Shown piece after piece: positions 10,390 to 19,351 of a stretch of DNA of 53,836 nucleotides. The notes beneath the pieces are model-generated. The model saw nothing but the letters and a program-made list of their open reading frames with translations. It had not been told where the DNA came from and searched no databases. Within the stretch, counting starts at the first letter, position 1. Each line of letters opens with the position of its first letter. Source of the DNA: Cupriavidus sp. UYMMa02A (GTDB lineage: Bacteria > Pseudomonadota > Gammaproteobacteria > Burkholderiales > Burkholderiaceae); the NCBI GenBank assembly GCA_001725945.1, contig LRMT01000063.1, forward strand, positions 1 through 53,836. The letters run 5' to 3'. A program made the position numbers and the translations under genes.

Positions 10390-11205
10390 CTAGTTCTTCC
10401 TTCGGAAGTTCACTAGCTCCCCTGCAAACGGTTGTACGCTAATGTATGAGGCAATACTAGTTGCGTCGCCGGGCTTCGCTACAGAAATTCTATTTTTCAC
10501 CTCCCTCATAAGCTTCGCGATATTCTCCGCTGATCCTCCAGATGGGTTCTCTTGTGCCCACTTGTCTATGTCGAGAAATACTGCGGCAATCCCATAATCA
10601 CCAGATAACTGCGATGATTCCGTGTGGCAATTTGCACCAACCTTAAACGCAGGGGCAGCAGCCTCTCCGTTGCAGTCCACAATCGTAGAGGAATTGGAGA
10701 CGATTCGAGTGAGAATGAGGCTCTGTATCCAAAGCCTCTTGATGCCGGTTGGATTGGGCGCAGCGGCGGCAGCTCTGATTTTTGCAGCAGGGAACATAGT
10801 CCACGGAACCTCAGCTCGCGAAAAGTCAGTAATGCTGTAATCGACAGCATCTGACGCGGACAGCTCACTTGCAAAAGTTAGGTAGCCGCCCTTGAGGGCT
10901 GCTGACTGCGTGATAATTGACCGATAGACAGCCCCATCCTTGATGATGTCTTCACGTGGCGTAAATTTGTCGGGAACAATGGGGTCCCGAATAACCTGAT
11001 ACTTTCCATTATCCACCGGTGTCACCAGTAGGCCAACGTTCTCGGGAAGATGGAATCGGAAATCAGAAGTGTTTTTCATGAACGACCGATTGTTCCAGTC
11101 GCCCGGTGGGTTGCGATTGACGTCAGCCTCTTTCAACTTCATCCCAGAGCAAGCACTGAGGGCAATCGCCACAAAGGCAGCGAACGTCGGTTGAATAAAA
11201 CGCAT
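10390..11205 (-). CDS. Putative lipoprotein of unknown function
   Basis: A 271-residue protein with a lipoprotein signal peptide (MRFIQPTFAAFVAIALSACS; lipobox LSAC, cysteine at residue 19). The mature part is soluble, with FRFHLPENVGLLVTPVDNGK and an alanine run near residue 140. A second pair of cysteines (DCNGEA and ANCHTE) could form a disulfide. A good ribosome-binding site (GAGGAG) precedes ATG 11205, and a hairpin terminator follows. I do not recognise the family. It is the last gene of a minus-strand run of small and exported proteins, which may be phage or plasmid accessory genes. Confidence 0.75.
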   Translation of the reverse strand: MRFIQPTFAAFVAIALSACSGMKLKEADVNRNPPGDWNNRSFMKNTSDFRFHLPENVGLLVTPVDNGKYQVIRDPIVPDKFTPREDIIKDGAVYRSIITQSAALKGGYLTFASELSASDAVDYSITDFSRAEVPWTMFPAAKIRAAAAAPNPTGIKRLWIQSLILTRIVSNSSTIVDCNGEAAAPAFKVGANCHTESSQLSGDYGIAAVFLDIDKWAQENPSGGSAENIAKLMREVKNRISVAKPGDATSIASYISVQPFAGELVNFRRKN

Positions 11206-11250
11206 ACATTCTCCTCTTCTGTTATAGGCAAGATTTGACTTTGAGAAAAG

Positions 11251-11545
11251 CTACCGCCTCGCCGTCTGCTCATAGATTGCCGTGCACCTGGTCAACCGTT
11301 GTGCCAGATCTCGCCGAAGCCAGCCGCATGGCACAGCGCGTGGCTCGCAGTCGTTACACCCGGATACGCTGAAAATCCCAACGTGGCGCCCAGCATGTGG
11401 CTCAAATTTCGTGACTCTCCCCGCTTGTAGCTTTGCTTGAATCTTCTGTGGATCGATAATGACAATTACCGACTTCTCGTCACCGTTCTCCAGCTCCCAA
11501 CCACCTGGGGGGCTCGTAGTAAAAGGGTTTCCTGCACTTAATCAT
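11251..11545 (-). CDS. Small cysteine-containing hypothetical protein (one apparent indel)
   Basis: From ATG 11543-11545 the protein starts MIKCRKPF. After one extra T in a run near 11526 it continues TTSPPGGWELENGDEKSVIV, then IIDPQKIQAKLQAGRVTKFE and a cysteine-rich part (SGCNDCEPRAVPCGW), ending at TAG 11251-11253. The total is about 97 residues. The sequence is convincing on both sides of the shift. It follows the 66-residue gene at 11624 on the same strand, so the two are probably cotranscribed. A phage-type origin is possible from size and context, but I do not recognise the family. Confidence 0.5.
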
Positions 11546-11623
11546 CGTAAAGTAGCCGACCAGCCAGGATCGCTTCACTGTACTTTTGGGGATTGGGCAG
11601 CAGCCAGCTCCTGGCTTGCGTTG

Positions 11624-11824
11624 TCACGCGTCCTTGGGGCTGGCCTTGCCAGCCTTCACCATCCGACGGAGCAATGTTCTCGCCATCGACTCAAGGCTGC
11701 TACCACCGAGGGACGTCGTCTCCATACCGCCGGCATCCGTCATGACAGTTACAACACCATCGACCTCGTGCACTTCAGCCACGTAGCCACGGCCATCCAC
11801 TTCGACTTCGACGTCCATTTCCAA
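11624..11824 (-). CDS. Conserved-looking 66-residue protein
   Basis: A small acidic protein, MEMDVEVEVDGRGYVAEVHE, then VDGVVTVMTDAGGMETTSLG, ending in a lysine-rich helix (LLRRMVKAGKASPKDA). A strong Shine-Dalgarno (GGAGG) lies 7-8 bp ahead of the ATG. It starts 22 bp after the stop of the 225-residue gene at 11847, so they are almost certainly one operon. The repeated beta-strand pattern suggests a small beta-sheet fold. Function unknown. Confidence 0.7.
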   Translation of the reverse strand: MEMDVEVEVDGRGYVAEVHEVDGVVTVMTDAGGMETTSLGGSSLESMARTLLRRMVKAGKASPKDA

Positions 11825-11846
11825 TCCTCCGATGTTTACGCGCTGC

Positions 11847-12524
11847 TCAATCAGCGTTTTCGAGAGTGCCGTCCGCGCCGTTGCGAATCCTGCTTCTTGC
11901 AGTCTCGAGAATCGATAGGTAGTCAGCGTCTCCTTGCTGCAATTTCGCTACCGCAATTGCCTGCATTTGAGCATCAGTTTTCTGGAATTTCGGCAGGCTC
12001 GTATAGTGATCGACGTTGAATTGAAAGTCGACCGGAAGGCTCTGCGAATTCTTGCTCGAGAACAGGTTGTTAAGAATGTTGATTGCCTTTCGAGCCTCAC
12101 GTTTTGGACTCTGGGCCATTGCTGCATCAAGCGCGAGGATCTCATCGTCAGCTAGTAGTACATTGCCATCCTTCAAGCAGACAAAAGTCCCGTCCGGAAT
12201 CTCAAGCTTCTTAATACCACGCTTTGGTTTGAGCAGATTTTTTAACCGAATCCGTCTATCTTGGTGCGATTCGGACGCCTCGTTTGATAAGCGCAGCGGA
12301 TTGACCGCATAGAAGGCGTCCAAGATTGGCCCACACTTTCTTGCAACTTCACATATACCCGCTATGGTAAGCTGTCCTGTGTCGTGCACGATAGCGTACC
12401 GCTTTGCGCCATAGAAGACATAGACGCTGCAGGTCTCCACCAAGCCGGTCAGAAAACCATCGACGCTCGAATCATGTTTGCTAGCAACTCCCGCCCCGTC
12501 TTGGGTAATGTCTACCAGATTCAT
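11847..12524 (-). CDS. Hypothetical protein, 225 residues
   Basis: The soluble protein begins MNLVDITQDGAGVASKHDSS and contains CSVYVFYGAKRYAIVHDTGQ, then a basic linker (LKNLLKPKRGIKKLEIPDGT) and a helical C-terminal half ending DGTLENAD. There is no signal peptide or membrane segment. It heads a probable three-gene minus-strand operon with the 66- and 97-residue genes downstream. No family recognised. Confidence 0.7.
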   Translation of the reverse strand: MNLVDITQDGAGVASKHDSSVDGFLTGLVETCSVYVFYGAKRYAIVHDTGQLTIAGICEVARKCGPILDAFYAVNPLRLSNEASESHQDRRIRLKNLLKPKRGIKKLEIPDGTFVCLKDGNVLLADDEILALDAAMAQSPKREARKAINILNNLFSSKNSQSLPVDFQFNVDHYTSLPKFQKTDAQMQAIAVAKLQQGDADYLSILETARSRIRNGADGTLENAD

Positions 12525-12657
12525 TTTCTTTTCCTATTCGTCTAAGGCTTTACCGATCGAGGCAAGTCTTAACTGCAAGGGCGCGAATCTCGTTCGGCAT
12601 CATGTGCAGCATTTCCGGGTTCAAGTAGACTCCGGCGACAAACGCTTCACCTTTCTT

Positions 12658-13359
12658 TCAGACGCGGAGCACCTCGATGACCCTATTCTTGACGTCCGAT
12701 GTCTCGCTGTTGTTGAGGGTTATGTAGCCCTTCTTGCCAGTTACTCTGACAATGATCCTGCTGTCCGGCTTGATCTTGCGGAGCGCCTGAATCTGATCCG
12801 CGGTTGCTATGAAATCGTTGTGCTCTTGCACCCCACCAGGGAATATCTCGTGGTCACCTTCCACATTCAACTCCTGCTCAAGAATCACATCGCCATTGAC
12901 CATAATGGCAACCTTGTTCATGAAGAGCCAACTGTTACGGAAGATGAATGGGCGCAGGAAGAGCACCGGTGCCTCATTGTCTTTGAGCGAGACATAGGTA
13001 GCAATGCCGCTGCCGATCATCATCGGAATACCGGTTTCAAAGAAGCGGAGTTTGCGGAAGGCGTCTCGCTTTCCAAATGCGACAAAACCACACTTCTTCT
13101 TTTGATCCGACGTGGGTTCAAAGCAAGCCATGAAGCTCTCCACGCCGTCGCCGTCCTCCTTCGCATTCAGCCTCACATAGCTGGATTCAAGCGCCGTCTT
13201 CCAATCTCCCGCCGTCGGAGTCGGTGCTGTCGGAGTTGGCGTCACTGGTGCGACAGCAGCCTCTGTAGAGGCTTCCCTGCTACAGGCGGTGAGTGCCAAA
13301 ATGGCCGCGGAAGTCAGCGCAGCACAGAGGGTTCTTGCAGCATGGTATCGCGCGTGCAT
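12658..13359 (-). CDS. Putative lipoprotein, 233 residues
   Basis: The signal peptide ends in a clear lipobox (AILALTACS). A short proline-threonine linker (APVTPTPTAPTPTAGDW) leads to a folded domain with FMACFEPTSDQKKKCGFVAF (a possible disulfide) and EGDHEIFPGGVQEHNDFIAT. The domain resembles exported proteins with a pair of cysteines, but I cannot name the family. The stop TGA (12658-12660) is followed in the same frame by 35 more sense codons (GEAFVAGVYLNPEMLHMMPN... to TAA 12550-12552), which may be a separate small ORF or a mutated C-terminal extension. Confidence 0.7.
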   Translation of the reverse strand: MHARYHAARTLCAALTSAAILALTACSREASTEAAVAPVTPTPTAPTPTAGDWKTALESSYVRLNAKEDGDGVESFMACFEPTSDQKKKCGFVAFGKRDAFRKLRFFETGIPMMIGSGIATYVSLKDNEAPVLFLRPFIFRNSWLFMNKVAIMVNGDVILEQELNVEGDHEIFPGGVQEHNDFIATADQIQALRKIKPDSRIIVRVTGKKGYITLNNSETSDVKNRVIEVLRV

Positions 13360-13390
13360 TGGAGGCCCTTCAAATCGATTGTACGTAGGA

Positions 13391-13633
13391 TCAAGGTCCG
13401 GCTTTTCCTATGGCTATCGAACTGGAGCGACATACGGGAATATCGCACACCTGGCTTGCTGCCTCGTACTCGGCCAGAGCGCGGTCATACTCATAGACAA
13501 GCTGGTTGAGCTGTTCCTTGAGTTCAGGTGTCAGTAGTTCAGTCGCTGGATACCTAAAAGCACTCCGAGCTCCACCCGATGAATGAGGGGCCCTCTCCAG
13601 TTGCCCCCGGGTACAATTCTTCTCGATACCTGA
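13391..13633 (-). other. Open frame without a start (possible gene remnant)
   Basis: Between the lipoprotein and the bPH gene a minus-strand frame reads RYPATELLTPELKEQLNQLV, then YEYDRALAEYEAASQVCDIP, and stops at TGA 13391-13393. It is protein-like but has no ATG, GTG or TTG start in a sensible place. It is probably a gene remnant or a frame with a lost base. No family recognised. Confidence 0.3.
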
Positions 13634-13661
13634 GATAAAGACCGCTGCAGCGGTCTTTATC
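13634..13661. terminator. Perfect 28-bp palindrome, bidirectional terminator
   Basis: Positions 13634-13661 are fully self-complementary (arms GATAAAGACCGCTG and CAGCGGTCTTTATC), with an A-run and a T-run on the two flanks. It lies 13 bp past the stop of the bPH gene at 13674, as expected of a rho-independent terminator. Confidence 0.75.
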
Positions 13662-13673
13662 GACTTCGTCCCG

Positions 13674-14099
13674 TCATGCGGTTGCGGTAGCCTTGCGATC
13701 CATCAGTCCCATGATGACACGCCGGAAATCCATGGGCTTTTTATGAAAGGAATGCTCACGTTGTTTCCCCCCGATGCCTCGGATCGTCACTCGACCGTAA
13801 CCCAGAATGCGACCCATGATTCCCTGGTTGATATTGACCGACTCGAGCTTCTCAAGCGGCAAGTCAATGGAAACGCGACGAATGAAACCCGTCTTCCCAA
13901 TAACCTTCTTGTTCGTGACAGCCAACTCTGTCGTCGTCACGTTGAGGATCGCTAGAAGGATGAAGATGATCGGAAAGATCACTGTCATGACTAGGACGAT
14001 TGCAAACACGAAATACCAGAACTGACTCAGCCATGTGATCGTTGCCTGCGTCTCGATCTTTTCACCAGGAATCAGCGAGTTCTCCACGAAAGATGCCAT
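13674..14099 (-). CDS. PH domain-containing (bPH2/DUF304) membrane protein
   Basis: A 141-residue protein. The N-terminal ENSLIPGEKIETQATITW is followed by one long or two close membrane segments at residues 25-52 (FVFAIVLVMTVIFPIIFILL). The bacterial PH-2 motif follows (LAVTNKKVIGKTGFIRRVS, LPLEKLESVNINQGIMGRIL, GYGRVTIRGIGGK). Members are small membrane proteins of poorly known function. It has a good Shine-Dalgarno (AAGGAG), a palindromic terminator after it, and is read in the same direction as the HTH gene 109 bp upstream. Confidence 0.85.
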   Translation of the reverse strand: MASFVENSLIPGEKIETQATITWLSQFWYFVFAIVLVMTVIFPIIFILLAILNVTTTELAVTNKKVIGKTGFIRRVSIDLPLEKLESVNINQGIMGRILGYGRVTIRGIGGKQREHSFHKKPMDFRRVIMGLMDRKATATA

Positions 14100-14207
14100 T
14101 CAATTTCTCCTTCTTCTCATTTGTTGTTGAACGTTACTACGTCGACCGCAGTTTGATCAGATCTTGTCCATCCATCGTAAGGCGGGGTGCGTGCAATAAT
14201 ATAGCTA

Positions 14208-14438
14208 TCATCGATTGCTCCCAGAAGAATCCTCGGAGTGCCACTTCAGAATTTCCTGAACGTATGCACGGCCCATCTCTGGTAAGGCTCTGAAGTCAGA
14301 GGACTCGCGTGGCAAGAGCCACTTGTCAAGAGTTCGTCTGGAGACACTTAGGCGCGCTGCGAACTCCTCGCGCGTCATTCCAAGTTGGCTCATTGCCTCA
14401 CGCAGTAGAGTCTGCTGGGTGGCCAGGAAGAGCTTCAT
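14208..14438 (-). CDS. Small helix-turn-helix DNA-binding protein
   Basis: A 76-residue protein whose central part LREAMSQLGMTREEFAARLS then VSRRTLDKWLLPRES is a Cro/XRE-like helix-turn-helix (residues about 11-45). It is short enough to be a phage- or plasmid-type repressor or antitoxin-like regulator. No toxin partner is visible. It heads the minus-strand run of small genes and may control it, which is inference from position. Confidence 0.65.
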   Translation of the reverse strand: MKLFLATQQTLLREAMSQLGMTREEFAARLSVSRRTLDKWLLPRESSDFRALPEMGRAYVQEILKWHSEDSSGSNR

Positions 14439-14642
14439 TTATTTGACCGAATGGATATCTGTCTCATTTCGCTAACTATATATCCCCAACGGGGAGTGCG
14501 TTCAATTACCCTAAAGGAGGGTATAAAAGCGGCGGCTGCCTCGAGAAGAACCGAAGCGCAATAGCGCAGGCGGGTGCCACACCGGCGTCCGCTGCGGCCA
14601 CGGCCACGCCGTGGTGAACGGCGCTTGAGGTGCCTGCTTCCG

Positions 14643-15176
14643 CTAAACGATACGGAATCCAACTACGAGGAGCCCTCTCCCCTACTGCTACGCCGCTTGG
14701 GATCGGATAGTCGCAAGAATCGCCTCCTGCTGGCCGCTCAGGAACTGGGCAAGGTTGTTCGCACCGTGTTTCTGCTGGAGTGGATCGGTAGCCGCGAATT
14801 GCGCCAGGAAATCACTGCGACGACCAACAAGATCGAGTCCTACAATGGCTTTGCCAAGTGGTTCTCGTTCGGCGGCGATGTGCTGCCCGTGAACGACCCC
14901 GACGAACAGCAAAAGCGATTGCGCTACAACGATCTGATCGCATCCGCAGTGATCCTTCAGAACACCGCCGACATGATGCAGGCGCTTCGTGCCATGGAGA
15001 AGGACGGTATCAAGGTCGACGTGGACGACATCAGCTTCCTCAGCCCATATCTCACCAGCAACATCAAGCGCTTCGGCGACTACAAGCTAAACCTTGAGCG
15101 GACTCCGGAGGCCTGGATCCACGACAGTATTTTCGCTGCCCCAGCATTCTCCGTTCGGAAACCACGCCATGCCTAA
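14643..15176 (+). pseudogene. tnpA: Tn3-family transposase TnpA, C-terminal remnant
   Basis: About 175 residues match the C-terminal end of Tn3-family transposases: SDSRKNRLLLAAQELGKVVR, TVFLLEWIGSRELRQEI, NKIESYNGFAKWFSFGGD and DEQQKRLRYNDLIASAVILQ. Full-length TnpA is about 1,000 residues, so more than 80% is missing; homology begins near 14650 without a proper start. The last codons overlap the next ORF by 8 bp. Evidence of a transposon that has lost its left part. Confidence 0.8.
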
Positions 15177-15513
15177 CACCCAGACCCCTTATGGCCCGGT
15201 GGACACCGAGGCCTTGCGTTGCCTGCAGGACAGTTTCGACACCCGGGAGATCCTGCGCATTGTGGACCTGGTTGATACGCTTCGAACTCGATTGTGCGAG
15301 CCAGAAGGTATTCGCGACGACTTACTCCAATTACATGGCATGGCCCATACGGTTCTCAATGGTGCCAGTCTCGTCTTGAGAGCCACGAATCCTACCTTGG
15401 TCGAGCAGGCCGAGACCATTGTGGAGGAACTGGAAGACTTGATACGGGTGCTCCAACACGCTGTGCACGTGCTGCACCCACTAGAACTTCTCCGACCATC
15501 CGGCGACACGTGA
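15169..15513 (+). CDS. Small protein translationally coupled to the Tn3 tnpA remnant
   Basis: A 114-residue helical protein from ATG 15169-15171: MPNTQTPYGPVDTEALRCLQ, then DSFDTREILRIVDLVDTLRT, and a long amphipathic helix (EQAETIVEELEDLIRVLQHA). It starts inside the last codons of tnpA, in a different frame. Such overlap usually means coupled translation, so it is likely an accessory gene of the same transposon. No family recognised and no cysteine/serine recombinase motifs seen. Confidence 0.6.
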   Translation: MPNTQTPYGPVDTEALRCLQDSFDTREILRIVDLVDTLRTRLCEPEGIRDDLLQLHGMAHTVLNGASLVLRATNPTLVEQAETIVEELEDLIRVLQHAVHVLHPLELLRPSGDT

Positions 15514-15660
15514 CAGGCTTGCTGCATCGATAGCTGCCCTGCCCTTCAATACGCGCGTCGCCTCAGCGATGGGTAGCTCCATCTGACCAAGTCCGTCCGT
15601 CGCATTGCTCGCGACAAGGGGTACAACCACTTGCTCTGGGGCCAATTCGTTCTCCTTCAT
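15481..15660 (-). CDS. Possible 59-residue small protein
   Basis: From ATG 15658-15660 the frame reads MKENELAPEQVVVPLVASNA, then ELPIAEATRVLKGRAAIDAA, ending WSEKF. It looks protein-like and faces the Tn3 accessory ORF, overlapping its end by 33 bp. No family recognised; could be chance. Confidence 0.25.
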   Translation of the reverse strand: MKENELAPEQVVVPLVASNATDGLGQMELPIAEATRVLKGRAAIDAASLSRVAGWSEKF

Positions 15661-16964
15661 TGAAGTCTCTGCAGTTGCAGACGCTTCCTAATTCCATTGA
15701 CGGTGAGACCTTGTCTTTAGCGTGTCGTTCGCTTCTCGCCTACGCCAATCCTTCCTTAGGAATTCTCGCGTCGAATCAACGCAGTACGACTTCAGTACCT
15801 TCTGCCGAATCGTCATATTCAACGTCCTCGGCTCGGCGTAATAGAGAGACTGGAAAGTCTCGTCGGCTTCCCTCGGCCGCTCGCAGCAAGGCTGACCAGG
15901 TCCCTCCTATCGAAAATGTCGATCCTTTCGCAAGGGATTGACTCACAAAGAACTTGGGGGCGCGACCGTATCAAATGCATCAGCGCCCGACGTCAACGCT
16001 AGACTGGCCGCCTGCCACACGAAGCACGTTGCCCTCTGGCGTCATCTGCCGCGGAATGTCGTTGAATGTCGGCTTGCCCTGCCTTGCCGCTGTGGCCGGC
16101 CGTAACGTTGATACTTCCGCCACTCGACGCGTCCGGCCGGTCGCAAGAGGACCCACACGACTTTTCTTCGGTTTGTGTGCCGATGGCTTTGGGAGTTTCG
16201 CGGCCGAACGGCGCGCCTCCGGCGGGTTCCAGACTTCTATGTAACGCTCGCCGGCCAGCGCGAGGTAGCCAGCATCATCGTTACCAAGCCGACCAGTAGC
16301 TCTTTTGACAATCTTGTCTCCGCATTGGGTTGTCGCGACCGAAGTGGGGCCTTTTGGCCGCGGCGTATTCTCGCACACCGTCCCTGAGCCCAACGCTGAA
16401 GGCGTCGAACGCGACTGACTGTTGGTGCCCGACCGGAGACCGTCCGCTCAAGCCGAGCCCCGGCGGCGGTTGGAACGGGCTGGGGCTACGACGCGCGCGG
16501 CAGGATGGACGTCGGCTGCCGATGCGAGCCTTCAGCCGAGCGTGCGACCGACGACGCCGGGCCTCATCGCAGCGTGCCCCGCCTCCCAGCCCGTGTGCCA
16601 GTTCGGGCGCACCCCGCGTCGCGGGCCATCCGGCGATCCGCACGCCGGATCAGGCGCTGAGCGCGTCCCGGGGCTGCCGCGCTCGCCAACCTGTCGTTCA
16701 GTACAAGAGATCGATAAGGAAACGCTCGGGCTTCTTGCCAATCCATTAAGCCTCCGAAAAACCGAGTTGGGGCGCGATCGATGGATGACACCAAGCTCTC
16801 GTCGCGGGGGACGTCTGCCACTGGTGCGCTATCGCGGACCCAGAGGTATCACGGCCTTGGTACAGCCCTCGGAGCCGCCATCATGATCCTCCATAAGGAT
16901 GGTTTTCTTTTGTTCGGCCACGGCGGACCATACACAGGGTTTCGTACTCGCTCCTGGAGCGCGC
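15661..16964. other. GC-rich stretch without a supported gene
   Basis: Several frames are open on both strands, as expected at this GC content. The most protein-like is on the minus strand between about 15983 and 16300 (RLGNDDAGYLALAGERYIEV, then WNPPEARRSAAKLPKPS, ending VDVGR). It could be a degraded small gene, but it lacks a credible start or a recognisable family. I see no RNA gene or repeat here. Confidence 0.35.
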
Positions 16965-17678
16965 ATGCCTTGTCAGCTGATTTCCAAGTTTTACAGGATA
17001 AATCCTGCGTCTTTGGTCGAGGCTGACCGGTTGGGCGACGAATCATTGGTCACAGGTCCGTCAGACTTTGTGGCGCTGTTAAAGCCCAGGGCGGGGATTG
17101 TTGTGGCGACCTGGGACGATGCGGAGCAGCTTGGCTGCGCGAGTCGATTGGGAATCGTGACCGGTATGTCGCCGGGTGGGGCGAAAGTGCGATGGGCGCT
17201 CACCGATGCGAAGTACCGCCCAAATCCGAGCGGTCGTCGCTACTGGAAGCAGGCCAAACCTTTCTTCGGATTTGCGGCGGACGTGGCCGCTCGTTATTTG
17301 CTGGCCGCGGCGTTCTATGACAAGTTTCCAGGCGACATCGCCTTTGATGCGGAGGCGCCTCGATCGGTAAAGGCAACCGATGCGCACCCCTATGCCAACC
17401 CAACCGGCGGCTATGTGTACCTAGTCAAGTCTCAATACGGGATTAAAATCGGCAAGAGCGTCAATGTCAAAAGCCGGACACGGCTGTTCGAAGTTAAGCT
17501 GCCCTTTCCTATCTCGGTCGAACACTATGCCTGGTTCGACGACTATTCGCATGCCGAACGTATGCTACATGCGAAGTACCACGACAAGCGGCTTGAAGGT
17601 GAGTGGTTCGACCTCTCCGCGGCCGATGTAGCGCATATAAAAACCCTCGGAAAACCGGTCGCCGCTGCAAGCCTGTAG
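16965..17678 (+). CDS. T5orf172 / MUG113-type GIY-YIG-like protein
   Basis: A 237-residue protein; I use ATG 16965 (preceded by TGGAGC) rather than the earlier alternative start. The N-terminal half is unassigned. The C-terminal 80 residues match the T5orf172 domain: GGYVYLVKSQYGIKIGKSVN, then VKSRTRLFEVKLPFPISVEH, and YSHAERMLHAKYHDKRLEGE with WFDLS. This domain is related to GIY-YIG endonucleases and is common in phages and mobile elements. The N-terminal half may decide its target. It sits alone between transposon remnants, which suggests a mobile cargo gene. Confidence 0.75.
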   Translation: MPCQLISKFYRINPASLVEADRLGDESLVTGPSDFVALLKPRAGIVVATWDDAEQLGCASRLGIVTGMSPGGAKVRWALTDAKYRPNPSGRRYWKQAKPFFGFAADVAARYLLAAAFYDKFPGDIAFDAEAPRSVKATDAHPYANPTGGYVYLVKSQYGIKIGKSVNVKSRTRLFEVKLPFPISVEHYAWFDDYSHAERMLHAKYHDKRLEGEWFDLSAADVAHIKTLGKPVAAASL

Positions 17679-18162
17679 TTGCGTCCCTGAAGCCGGCGGC
17701 GCGAGATTCAGCAGCAGAGACCGCACCAAACCGGGGGCTGTCTAAATGGCAAGGCGATCTGCATTATGTGCCACTTCGTGCGCATTTTGACATATGGGGG
17801 GTTAGGTCAAAACTCGTGAGAGGGGCCTTTGCTCGACAGCTTCGGGCACATGATCGCGATCCGTGTCGACACAAAACGGATGACGGCATGGCCAGTGGGC
17901 ACCAGACGCCCAGGCAAAAACTGAAGATCTTCCGACAGGGCTGTCTCGCGCGCGCGGCGTCGAGCTCGCCTTCGACTTCGCTCGCGGGAGTGACGCGCCT
18001 TCTCGCACGGCACGACCCGCTCGACCGTCGGCCTCGTTGGCCAATTGCCAGATGGTCTGGACCGGCTCGGCGGCGATCTGCTGGTCGGCCCTGACCAAGA
18101 TTCGAAGGTTATGCGCTGTGGCGCATAAGGGCGTATCCCGGTCGCCCCTCTGATAGCGGCCC
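17679..18162. other. No intact gene; weak IS5-like transposase trace
   Basis: On the minus strand between about 18160 and 18050 the frame reads QRGDRDTPLCATAHNLRILV, then RADQQIAAEPVQTIWQL. The ATAHNLRILVR part resembles the C-terminal end of IS5-type transposases. The remainder down to 17690 shows no recognisable protein, repeat or RNA. The trace is too short to be sure. Confidence 0.25.
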
Positions 18163-19347
18163 TTAGCCGCTCGCCTCGGTGGTTCTTCCAACCAGAAGCC
18201 ACGTATGCATGTTACCAATCCCTTTGGTTGCAATCAAACCGCGCTCTTCGAGCAGGAATGAAGTCCCAAGCTGCTGCCGCGTGGCTTCCGTGACCTGACG
18301 CGACCGACTACGCGTGGGATTCCATCCGGCTGGCGATGTTCACGGTATCGCCCCACAGGTCATAGATGAACTTTCTCCTCCCGATCACGCCGGCTACGAC
18401 AGCACCGCTGTGGATGCCAACTCGCAACTGCAGGTTGTAGCCGCTTCGCGCATTGAACCGGCTCAGCGACTCGATCATGTCCAAGGCCATAAGGCGGCCC
18501 GCACCGCGTGGTCTGCCGCAGGGACGGGCAGCCCGGCGGCTGCCATGTACGCATCACCAATCGTCTTGATCTTTTCGAGCCCCCGGTTGTCTGCAATATT
18601 GTCAAAGTCCGCAAATATCTCGTTCAGCACCGCCACCAGTCGTTCAGGACTCATGCTGGGGGAGAAATGGGTGAATTGAACGATGTCTGCAAACAACACC
18701 GATACTTCCTGGAATTTGTCGGCGATGATTTCTGGTGGGCCGGTGGCGATGAGATCGGCACGCAGCTTCAAACGTTGGGCAATGGGGGCGGGCAGCAGGT
18801 TGAGCAACAGTCGCTCGGTCACCTGCTGCTCGCAAATGAGCTTCTCATAGAGTTGCCTGAGCTCATCACTCTGACGAACGATCGTCTCCCGGCTCGCTTC
18901 CAGTTCGCGCACCTTCTGCTCAAGCGCTTTGCCGTACTTCAACGACTCCTCGTGCAGCAGACGCACTTCCAGCATATTTCGAACCCGCGTCAGTACCTCT
19001 GCCAGGTCAAACGGCTTGCTGACAAAGTCTTTCGCACCCGCTTGCAGTGCGCGCACTTTGTGATCGGGCTGGGCGGTGATGACGATCACCGGAAGGTAGC
19101 TGTCCGCCTGGACTTCCCTGAGCTTTTCCATGACGCCGAAACCGTCCATGCCGGGCATCTGCAGATCAAGCAGGATCAGGTCATAGTGGTTCCGGCCGTG
19201 AAGCTCGCAAACCATACGCGGATCCATGGTCGACGCAACACATACATAGCCGGCCCCGCGCAGCATCTGCTCGAGCAGCAGGACATTGGCCTCCAGATCG
19301 TCAACGACCAGGATCTTCGCTGCCAGAATGTCCGATGCGCTGATCAT
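18163..19347 (-). CDS. Response regulator with class III adenylate/guanylate cyclase domain
   Basis: A REC domain (residues about 10-125, [16 protein letters not shown], phospho-acceptor in [21 protein letters not shown]) is followed by a coiled coil ([20 protein letters not shown]). A class III cyclase follows ([15 protein letters not shown] with the metal aspartate, [44 protein letters not shown]). Frames change near 18485 and 18305; after the second, [20 protein letters not shown] and MHTWLLVGR complete the usual C-terminus to TAA 18163. The shifts look like sequencing indels. It begins 4 bp after the hybrid kinase stop, so the kinase probably phosphorylates it and sets cyclic nucleotide levels. 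Confidence 0.85.
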
Positions 19348-19351
19348 GGCT

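Noticed and set aside
12658..12660. In-frame TGA as a selenocysteine codon
   Set aside because: There is no SECIS-like hairpin just downstream and no redox motif around it. A normal stop is the default.
12478..13509. A 343-codon plus-strand ORF
   Set aside because: It is antisense to the lipoprotein gene at 12658, which has a clear lipobox.
17679..18162. Confident IS5 element
   Set aside because: Only about 15 residues resemble an IS5-type transposase end; no inverted repeats or catalytic motifs are visible.
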